From: Gemmatimonadota bacterium | GTDB taxonomy: Bacteria > Gemmatimonadota > Gemmatimonadetes > Longimicrobiales > Gaopeijiaceae | Assembly: GCA_028874905.1 (NCBI GenBank) | Contig: JAPPGZ010000092.1 | Coordinates: 111,452-175,451, forward strand | Direction: 5' to 3' | DNA length: 64,000 nt | Part shown: in pieces, positions 56,657 to 64,000 of the stretch | Numbering within the stretch: the first letter of the stretch is position 1 | How the letters are laid out: each line of letters opens with the position of its first letter | Program-made: the position numbers and the translations under genes | The notes under the pieces: model-generated | Database searches by the model: none | What the model was told of the DNA's origin: nothing | The model's input: only the letters and a program-made list of their open reading frames with translations

Positions 56657-59600
56657 GCCGCGGGCGTGCGGGGGGAAGCCACCAGCGTCGGCAGGGGAGC
56701 CGACCGCGTCCAGGGCCGAGCCGCCTGCGCCCGGGGCCGACGTGCCGCGTCGATTTCTCCCGCCCGCTTGACTTCACCTTCCTGGACCGGGAAATGACCG
56801 GGTACGCGGGCGATACGGTGGCTTCCGCGCTGTACGGCGCCGGAGTGCGGATCTTTGGCCGCAGCCTCAAGTATCATCGCCCACGCGGGCTGTACAGCAT
56901 GGAGGGTGAGTCGGCCAACACGTTCATGTCGATCGACGGGATCCCGAACGAATGCGCGGAGACCACGGAACTCCGCGCCGGGATGGCGATCGCGCCCCAG
57001 AACGTGCGCGGCGACCCGAGGAGGGATCGCTTCGGTTTCCTCAACGCGTTCGACCGGCTGATGCCGGCGGGATTCTACTACCATCTCTTCCATCGTCCCC
57101 AATTCCTCTGGCCGCTGTTCCAGTCCGGCCTCCGGCGGATGGCGGGCACCGGCGTCCTTGATCTGCAGGGGGACTACGGGACCGGCGTTCGGACCGAACG
57201 CTACCTGAACGCTGACGTGGTGGTGGTCGGGGGTGGTCCGGCGGGAATGGCGGCGGCGCTGGCCGCGGGCGAGAGTGGGCTCAGGGTCTGCCTCTTCGAG
57301 CGGCGCAGGCAGCTCGGCGGACAAATGTCCTGGCGGGTTCGCGACTTCGAAGGCGAGCCCCTGTACCGGCGCGCCGAGGCGCTCGCCGCCCGGGTACGGG
57401 CCGCGGAGAATGTGAAAGTTCTCACAAGGTCGCTGGCCACCGGTGTCTGGGGCGAGAACCTCGTGACGGGGTTTACGGTGGGTACGGAGGACGACCCGTT
57501 TCGGGAATGCCACTGGGAATGCCGGGCAAGGACCGTGGTGGTAGCCGCGGGGTGCATGGACCGGCCGCTCGTGTTCAACCAGAACGACCGACCCGGCGTG
57601 ATGCAGGTCGGCACGGCGTGGCGTCTGGCGCGCACCTACGGGATTCGCCCGGGCAAGTCGGTTGCCTTCAGCGTGGCCGACGACCTGGGCCTCGAGGCAG
57701 CGATCGATCTCGACGACCTGGGCGTCAGAGTCCGTTTCATCGCCGACGCCCGCGAATCCGGACAACAGGATCGAGCGGTCTTTCAGGCCCTTAGCGACCG
57801 CGCGATACCTTTTTTCCCGGGGTGCGCCGTCTCTCGGGCGGTGGGGAGGAAACGTGTGAGGGGCTGCGTCCTTCGCTCTCTCAAGGGTCGAGGATCCCGT
57901 CGCTTCCACTGTGACCTGCTGGTTGCCAACGCCGGGATGCAGCCCAGGATCGGGACCCTCGCGACGGCCAATGCCCGGCTCGCGTACTGCGCGCACACCC
58001 ATGGCTATCAGCCCACCGAACTGCCGCCGGGAGTATTCGTTGCGGGAAGCATGACGGGTCTGCGCGATCCGCGTTCCATCGAGGCTTCGGGACGGGTCGC
58101 CGGGTACGGGGCGGCGGTGTGGTGCGGCGACCGGGCGAAGAGCGGCGCGCGCGCTGCGGGCAGGGGTCCGTCGCTGTCGCCGGGCCGGGCATCACGGGCC
58201 GCCGAGGCCGCCGTGCGGGAGGCGAAAGCCCTGCCCGGTCCGCCAGCCGGCTGCGGAATCATCCATGCCCCCGCGATCGGCCGCGGTGCGAAAGCGTTCG
58301 TCGACCTGGACGAGGACGGCACCTACAAGAACGTGAAGGAGTCGATGGCTCGGGGACTGGACGTGCCGGAACTTGCCAAGCGCTTCGCCGGGTTCGGCCT
58401 CGGGCCGGGCCAGTACCGGGTCGCGGGCCAGAACCTCGCGATGATCATGGCCGACCTGAGGGGCGACCCGGTGGAGACAGCGCATGCCACGACCGTGCGT
58501 CCGCCGCTGGGCGCTCCGAGTATCGCGACATTGGCGGGGCCGGGCCACGACGTGCACAAGCGGACGCCGCTGCACGCCGAACAGGCCGCAAGAGGGGCGG
58601 TCTTCCGCCGTGCGGGACCCTGGCAGCGGGCGCGTCACTTCGGCGACGATCCGTCCTGCCGCGACGAGATCCGGAACGTGCGCACCAACGTCGGCATCCT
58701 CGACAGCTCGCCGCTCGGCAAGTTCCGGATCCATGGCCCGGATGCCCTGAAGGCGCTGCAGCGGGTCTACATATCCGACATGCGCAAGACCCGCCCGGGC
58801 TCTTGCAAGTACTCCGCGATGTGCAATGACATGGGCCAGCTCATGGATGACGGTGTCGTCGTCAACGAAGGCCCGGACGACTACTACTTCACGACCAGTT
58901 CGGCCAGGGCGGGGGCGACCGTCGAATGGTTCCGCTTCCACACCCGGCACGACGGCTGGGACTACAACCTTGTCAACCTCACCGACGCGCTGGGTTCGCT
59001 CAACATCGCCGGGCCCAACGCGCGCAGGGTACTGGAGCGGGTCACCGGCGCCAACGTCTCCAACGAGGCGTTCCCGTACCTGGCGTGCCGGCGGATCACC
59101 GTCGGCGGCGGGGTCGAGGCGCGCTGTCTGCGGCTGGGGTTCGTGGGTGAACTCTCCTTCGAACTGCACGCGCCGGCGAGCTGCGTACCGTACCTGTGGG
59201 ATCTGCTGATGGAGGCGGGGGCCGACTTCCGGGTCCGGCCGTTTGGCCTGGAGGCGCAGAACTGCCTGCGTGCCGAAAAGGGCCACGTCATCATCGGGAC
59301 GGAGTCGGAGCAGCGCGTCACGCTGACGGACATCGGGATGGGGTGGATGTGGGACCGCGAGAACACGGTGTCGAAGAAGGTGGGCGCCCCCGCGCTGCGG
59401 GCGTGCGAGCGGCAGCCCGGACGCTTGAAGCTGGTGGGGTTACGGGTTGAGGAAGGTGCGAAGGCGCCCCGTGACGGGACGCTGGTGGTCGACGGGGAGA
59501 AGATCGTGGGGTACGTGTGCACGACGCGCAGCAGCGAGACGCTGGGGTGGCAGTATGGCCTGGCGCTTGTGCACAGGGAGCATGCTTTCCCGGGGCGGCG

Positions 59601-59706
59601 CATCCACCTCTGCCACGAGGAGAAGGCGGGAGGCCGCGTGACCTCCACGGCATTTGTGATATCGCCGCACTTCTACGATCCAAGGGGACAAAGGCTGCGC
59701 TCATGA
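56653..59706 (+). CDS. soxA: Sarcosine oxidase alpha subunit; GTG start
   Basis: GYAGDTVASALYGAGVRIFGRSLKYHRPRGL; DVVVVGGGPAGMAAALAAGE; C-terminal GcvT-like domain; GTGA overlap with soxD. Confidence 0.9.
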   Translation: MSRGRAGGSHQRRQGSRPRPGPSRLRPGPTCRVDFSRPLDFTFLDREMTGYAGDTVASALYGAGVRIFGRSLKYHRPRGLYSMEGESANTFMSIDGIPNECAETTELRAGMAIAPQNVRGDPRRDRFGFLNAFDRLMPAGFYYHLFHRPQFLWPLFQSGLRRMAGTGVLDLQGDYGTGVRTERYLNADVVVVGGGPAGMAAALAAGESGLRVCLFERRRQLGGQMSWRVRDFEGEPLYRRAEALAARVRAAENVKVLTRSLATGVWGENLVTGFTVGTEDDPFRECHWECRARTVVVAAGCMDRPLVFNQNDRPGVMQVGTAWRLARTYGIRPGKSVAFSVADDLGLEAAIDLDDLGVRVRFIADARESGQQDRAVFQALSDRAIPFFPGCAVSRAVGRKRVRGCVLRSLKGRGSRRFHCDLLVANAGMQPRIGTLATANARLAYCAHTHGYQPTELPPGVFVAGSMTGLRDPRSIEASGRVAGYGAAVWCGDRAKSGARAAGRGPSLSPGRASRAAEAAVREAKALPGPPAGCGIIHAPAIGRGAKAFVDLDEDGTYKNVKESMARGLDVPELAKRFAGFGLGPGQYRVAGQNLAMIMADLRGDPVETAHATTVRPPLGAPSIATLAGPGHDVHKRTPLHAEQAARGAVFRRAGPWQRARHFGDDPSCRDEIRNVRTNVGILDSSPLGKFRIHGPDALKALQRVYISDMRKTRPGSCKYSAMCNDMGQLMDDGVVVNEGPDDYYFTTSSARAGATVEWFRFHTRHDGWDYNLVNLTDALGSLNIAGPNARRVLERVTGANVSNEAFPYLACRRITVGGGVEARCLRLGFVGELSFELHAPASCVPYLWDLLMEAGADFRVRPFGLEAQNCLRAEKGHVIIGTESEQRVTLTDIGMGWMWDRENTVSKKVGAPALRACERQPGRLKLVGLRVEEGAKAPRDGTLVVDGEKIVGYVCTTRSSETLGWQYGLALVHREHAFPGRRIHLCHEEKAGGRVTSTAFVISPHFYDPRGQRLRS

Positions 59707-60413
59707 CGCACCATTCTTCCGGTGGTCCCCGCGCCTTCCGCCGCTCGCCCTGCTCCTTCGGCGCGAAGCCGGTCGAGACGGAGCTGCGCGACGGATGGAA
59801 CGTCGTCTTGCGCTATGAAGGCGAGGACGGCCATCCGGGTCGCGAGGACGGCGATCCAGGTCGCGAGGACCGCCATCCAGATCCGGGCCCCCGACTCGTC
59901 GACCTCAGCCACCGGCGGCGCTGGGATTTCCAGGACAGCGGCGTGGGCGGCCTGCGACCCATGGGACTTCCGGTCCCGGAGGGATTCGGCGAGGTGGGCG
60001 TGCACGAGGGACTGGTCATCAACCGGATGAACGGCACACAGGTCGCGATCTGGCACCTGGGCACGGGGCCGCCGCCGGACACGCCCCCGGACACCGGCTT
60101 CACCGAGGTCACCGATGGACACTGCATGCTGGCCTTCGTCGGTAGCGGGGTCCAGGAAGTCCTCGAGCACCTGACGTCCCTCGACCTCTTCGACCCGGCC
60201 CGCAACATGCCCTTCCTGACCCAGGGTCCGGTGCTCCACGTGCCGTGCCAGGTGGTGACTTTGGCGCCCGACCTGGTGGTGATGACCCTCGCCCGCGGCT
60301 ACGGCGAGACGTTCGCGGAGGCGGCGCTGGCGTCGGGTGCGATCGAAGGGCTGGCACCCGGCGGTGAGGCCGGCTTCAATACCGCGTTTTCGGAGGTGAA
60401 ACGTTTCAGCTGA
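59703..60413 (+). CDS. soxG: Sarcosine oxidase gamma-subunit-like protein
   Basis: Position after soxA with ATGA overlap; WHLGTGPPPDT...FTEVTDGHCMLAFVGSGVQEVLEHLTSLDL. Confidence 0.75.
   Translation: MTHHSSGGPRAFRRSPCSFGAKPVETELRDGWNVVLRYEGEDGHPGREDGDPGREDRHPDPGPRLVDLSHRRRWDFQDSGVGGLRPMGLPVPEGFGEVGVHEGLVINRMNGTQVAIWHLGTGPPPDTPPDTGFTEVTDGHCMLAFVGSGVQEVLEHLTSLDLFDPARNMPFLTQGPVLHVPCQVVTLAPDLVVMTLARGYGETFAEAALASGAIEGLAPGGEAGFNTAFSEVKRFS
59821..59883 (+). repeat. 21-bp tandem repeat, 3 copies, coding G-REDG(H/D)P
   Basis: gcgaggacggccatccgggtc / gcgaggacggcgatccaggtc / gcgaggaccgccatccagatc. Confidence 0.9.
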
Positions 60414-60423
60414 AACGTTTCAC
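60396..60423. repeat. 28-bp perfect palindrome GTGAAACGTTTCAGCTGAAACGTTTCAC
   Basis: Contains the 16-bp dispersed palindrome (60402-60417), contains soxG stop codon, sits between convergent genes. Confidence 0.97.
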
Positions 60424-60433
60424 GCCGCGCCAG

Positions 60434-62746
60434 CTACGGAATCACCTCCCTCGCCCGCCCGGTCAGCCCCAGCAGGTGTTCCTGGAAGTACCGCCGCCGG
60501 GCCGCGTCCGTGAATTCCGCGCTCTGCCCCGTGAACCAGTGCGGCTGCTCGGGGACGACGATCAGGTCGTGCGGCTTCCCGGCCCGGATGAGCGCCTCAA
60601 CCAACTTCATCGTGGCCGAGAAGGTGGCGTTCACGTCACTGGTTCCGTGGATCAGCAGCAGCTTCGCCTTGAGCTGGTCGGCCAGGCGCAGGCTCGAACC
60701 GTACTCGTAGCCTTCGGGGTTCTCCCACGGCCGGTCCATGTAGGGCTCGATCGCCCACGCGTTCTGGTCATGGATGTCGTAGACGCCGTTCACCGCGACA
60801 CCGACGTCGTAGAAGTCGGGCTCGAGGACGAGCGCCCGCACGGTCATGTACCCACCCCAGGAGCCTCCGTGGATGCCGACCCGGTCGAGGTCCATCCAGG
60901 GCCGGGTGGCGGCGGCGTTCTCCATCGCGGCCCGGTGGTCGGGGATCTCGTTGCGGCCGAAGTTGCGGTACGCCACGTCCTGGAAGGCCTTGCCGCGCTC
61001 CGTGGTACCGCGCCCGTCGACCATGAACACGACGAATCCCAGCTGCGCCAGCGCGGCCTGGCTGAGCCCGCGGCCGTCGGTGAACGTCTTCGGTACCCAA
61101 CTGATGAAGGGGCCGTTGTAGATGTAGTCGATGACGGGGTACTTCCTGGCGGGATCGAAGTCGTGCGGCTTGTAGATCACCCCGTAGAGGTCCGTCTCGC
61201 CGTCGGCGGCCTTGACGATGAACTCCTCGGGCGGTGACCAGCCGAGTTCGTCCAGCGCGCTGATGTCGGCTTCGGTCACGACGTGCACGAACTCGCCGTC
61301 GGTGGTGCGCACCTCGGTGCGGGGCGGGCGGCTCGTGCTCGAATGCGTGTCGACGATGTAGGCGCCGTTCGGCGACACCGTGGCGCTGTGCTGACCCTCT
61401 CCTTCCGTGAGGCGCACCACATCGCCGCCGTCCAGCGCGACGCGGTAGAGGTGTGTGTCGTACAGCCGCTCCTCCTCCATATGACCGGTGAAATAGACAT
61501 GCCCCGCGGCCTCGTCGACGTGAACGATGCCGAGCACCGGCCACTCGCCCCCGGTGAGCCTGCGGATCAGCCGGCCGTCCAGGCCGTACAGGTAGATGTG
61601 ATCCCAGCCCTCACGCTCGCTGATCCAGAGGAACCGCTCTCCGTCGGTGAGCGGCCGGGCCAGGGCGCGCCAGGACGGCGTCGTCCCGATCCCCTTGATG
61701 AAGGTGGGCTGCGTCTCTTCGAGGATGACGCGGGTTTCGCCCGTGGCGGGATCGGCGGCGACCAGGTGCAGGGTCTCGTAGCTCCTCAACATCCGCAGGA
61801 AGAGGTACTCCGACCCGTCCGGGAGCCATCCGACCGGGCTGAGAATCTGCTCATCCCCGCCGACATCGACCTCGACCGCGCGGCGGCCGACGATGTCCAC
61901 GATGTGCAGTTCCTGGCGCGGCATCGGATTGCCCGCCTTCGCGTACGGGGCGTACTCGACCTCCTCGGTCTGCTTCAGCCAGTGCAGGATCGGCACGCGC
62001 TCCATGTGGCGGCTGTCCACCTTCATGGCCGCGACCCGGCCGCCGTCGGGCGCCCACCTCGCCCCCTCGACGCTCCAGGCGTAGTCCTGCTCACCGTCCT
62101 CCACGACCGGATGCTCGCGCCCGTCGAACGTCGCGCGTACCCAGAGGCCGTGGTCCTTCTCGGTGAGCAGCCAGCGACCATCGGGCGAGGGCACCTCCAT
62201 GACCGGGGGCGCTCCGCTCGTGAAGCCTTCGCGCACGACACGAGGAGCCGCACGCGCCGCAGCCTCGGCCCCGGCAGCCGGCCGGGCCGTGACCGCGTAG
62301 CCGTCGAGGTCGAGTTCGAAGCCGCGATCCTCGACCGTGAAGCGCACCAGGCGCTCACCCTCGCCGGCGAACGTGAAGCTGTCGAAGGGCAGTCCCTCGT
62401 ACGGCGGCTCATGCCCCAGCACGGGCGCCAGCGCGTCCCGGAGACGCTCGGTGTCGAAGAACGGCTCGGTGGCCCGAGTCTCCGGATCCGTCCGGTAGAT
62501 CACCGTCTGGTCGGGCTGCCCCTCGGCGAACCAGAAGCTCTGACCGTCGGCCATCCAGTTGATGGCGCACGCGGCCCCACCCAGGGGCCCGACATCCGGA
62601 CAGATCACCCCGCCCTCGATCAGGCTCGGGATCTGCATGTAGCGGGCGTACAGTTCGTCCCGCTCGGGATCCAGGGATTCCTGGGCGGCGGCGGTCGCCG
62701 GCGCGAGGGCGCTGAAAAGAGTGAGGAAACAGGCGGCGAGGCGCAT
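60434..62746 (-). CDS. S9-family (DPP IV-like) serine peptidase, secreted
   Basis: GIHGGSWGGYMTVRALV active site; LLLIHGTSDVNATF. Confidence 0.92.
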   Translation of the reverse strand: MRLAACFLTLFSALAPATAAAQESLDPERDELYARYMQIPSLIEGGVICPDVGPLGGAACAINWMADGQSFWFAEGQPDQTVIYRTDPETRATEPFFDTERLRDALAPVLGHEPPYEGLPFDSFTFAGEGERLVRFTVEDRGFELDLDGYAVTARPAAGAEAAARAAPRVVREGFTSGAPPVMEVPSPDGRWLLTEKDHGLWVRATFDGREHPVVEDGEQDYAWSVEGARWAPDGGRVAAMKVDSRHMERVPILHWLKQTEEVEYAPYAKAGNPMPRQELHIVDIVGRRAVEVDVGGDEQILSPVGWLPDGSEYLFLRMLRSYETLHLVAADPATGETRVILEETQPTFIKGIGTTPSWRALARPLTDGERFLWISEREGWDHIYLYGLDGRLIRRLTGGEWPVLGIVHVDEAAGHVYFTGHMEEERLYDTHLYRVALDGGDVVRLTEGEGQHSATVSPNGAYIVDTHSSTSRPPRTEVRTTDGEFVHVVTEADISALDELGWSPPEEFIVKAADGETDLYGVIYKPHDFDPARKYPVIDYIYNGPFISWVPKTFTDGRGLSQAALAQLGFVVFMVDGRGTTERGKAFQDVAYRNFGRNEIPDHRAAMENAAATRPWMDLDRVGIHGGSWGGYMTVRALVLEPDFYDVGVAVNGVYDIHDQNAWAIEPYMDRPWENPEGYEYGSSLRLADQLKAKLLLIHGTSDVNATFSATMKLVEALIRAGKPHDLIVVPEQPHWFTGQSAEFTDAARRRYFQEHLLGLTGRAREVIP

Positions 62747-62886
62747 GACCGGACTCCAGGTGGATTGCAAACGGCGGGGAGGGACTGGCTCAGGAACCAG
62801 ACCGAAGTCACTATATCGGCGACGTGGTCGCTCAACCAGCCACGTCCCTTCACAATCGCGCCTGCATGACAGCCACCGAGGTCACA

Positions 62887-64000
62887 ATGCCCACGTTCCT
62901 TCGCAGACTCCCGCACACCACGGCCGCGCTCGCCCTCGTCTCCGTTGCCTCCCACCTGCCAGGATCCCTGGTGCTGCCGGCGACGCCGGCGCTCGCCGCC
63001 CAGCAGGTCACCGAGAGCGCCTACGCCCGCGCGGAGCAATTCCTGCCCTGGAACGCGTCCAGGCTGATCTCGGGCGACCAGGTCTCGCCCGAGTTCTTTG
63101 ACGCTGACCGTTTCTGGTTCCGCAGCCGCACCGAGTCGGGCCACGAGTTCATCGTGGTCGATCCCGCCGCCGCCACCCGCCGCCCCGCCTTCGACCACGC
63201 GCGCCTGGCCGCGGCTCTGTCACTCGCCGCGGACACCGCATACGAGGGGCGCGCGCTGCCCTTCGAGGAGTTCGAGTTCGTGGACGGGACCGGCTCCATC
63301 CGCTTCCAGGTCGCCGATTCCGTGCAGTGGACCTGCGACATCGGCGCCTACACCTGCGCCGGACCGACCAGCGCCACGGCGGCATCCGACGCCGAGCGCC
63401 CCTCGCCCGACGGCCGCTGGATCGCCTTTGCCCGCGGCGAAAACCTGTGGGTGCGCGATGCGGCCAGCGGGGCGGAAACACAACTCACCCAGGACGGCGA
63501 CACCGACTTCGGCTACGGCGCGATCCCGGAAGGGTGCTGCCAGGAAATCACGAGCCGCCGCGCCAACCGCGAGCGTTCACCCCTCATGCAGTGGTCGCCG
63601 GATTCGCGCCGCATCGCTACGCACCGGTACGACGAGCGCGAAGTCGAGCGCTTCCACCTGCTCGAAGCCGCCGACGGACGCCCGATCCTCCACTCCTGGG
63701 CCTACGCGCTTCCCGGCGACTCCATCGTCCCCACGTCGGAACTGTGGATCCTCGACGTCGACGCCGGCGCTTCGTTCCGCGCCGACATCCCGCCCCAACC
63801 GGGCAACTTCGCCCGCGGCGACACCGCCTACGCCGACGTGCAGTGGACCGCGGACGGCAGCCACGTCTTCTACACGCACCGCAGCCGCGACTTCAAGAGC
63901 TACAGGCTCTTCCGCGTGGATGCGGCCACCGGGAGCGCGACGGAGCTGCTGGAAGAGACCGGGCCGACCTATGTCGAACTCAACAACTTCACCTCGTTCC
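62887..64000 (+). CDS. S9 peptidase-like DPPIV N-terminal propeller, 3' truncated by window (not in supplied ORF track)
   Basis: Frame read by eye to 64000 with no stop: RPSPDGRWIAFARGENLWVRDAASGAETQLTQDGD...LMQWSPDSRRIATHRYDERE. Confidence 0.85.
   Translation, partial: MPTFLRRLPHTTAALALVSVASHLPGSLVLPATPALAAQQVTESAYARAEQFLPWNASRLISGDQVSPEFFDADRFWFRSRTESGHEFIVVDPAAATRRPAFDHARLAAALSLAADTAYEGRALPFEEFEFVDGTGSIRFQVADSVQWTCDIGAYTCAGPTSATAASDAERPSPDGRWIAFARGENLWVRDAASGAETQLTQDGDTDFGYGAIPEGCCQEITSRRANRERSPLMQWSPDSRRIATHRYDEREVERFHLLEAADGRPILHSWAYALPGDSIVPTSELWILDVDAGASFRADIPPQPGNFARGDTAYADVQWTADGSHVFYTHRSRDFKSYRLFRVDAATGSATELLEETGPTYVELNNFTSF

Noticed and set aside
55138-58002. 954-aa minus-strand ORF opposite the sox operon
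   Set aside because: Shadow ORF in GC-rich DNA; Pro/Arg/His/Val-rich, crosses several well-supported plus-strand genes.
11859-60423. Dispersed palindrome as a CRISPR or REP/MITE element
   Set aside because: Only 16-17 bp conserved, no spacers, no flanking element, and it fits codons without apparent length change.

Overview
GC-rich bacterial chromosomal window, gene-dense, with about 45 protein-coding genes on both strands. It carries many secreted or lipoprotein enzymes: two giant VPS10/BNR beta-propellers, a sialidase-like propeller, S9 peptidases, a CocE hydrolase, amidohydrolases, and a PQQ dehydrogenase with a diheme cytochrome c. Overall style resembles Gemmatimonadota; this is inference, as no marker gene was used. 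I saw no rRNA, tRNA, CRISPR array, transposase or prophage. Recognisable modules: a heterotetrameric sarcosine-oxidase-type operon (about 53.8-60.4 kb), an NTP-transferase/symporter/GALK2-like kinase operon (29.6-33.8 kb), a P450-ferredoxin-panB run, leucine dehydrogenase, AsnB plus HTTM, and an ABC exporter. Main signals of interest: (1) a dispersed, very specific palindrome CGTTTCAGSTGAAACGT (4 copies, 3 perfect, one nested in a 28-bp perfect palindrome) that differs from canonical parS only in the central base pairs; (2) a duplicated two-gene cassette (c-type heme/monooxygenase-like protein plus an 'APxFEGWxRNxDG' secreted partner) present twice on opposite strands; (3) an AT-rich in-frame insertion inside a nucleotidyltransferase gene; (4) a membrane-embedded MutS-like ATPase; (5) several short tandem repeats placed in an intergenic leader, a signal peptide and SoxG.
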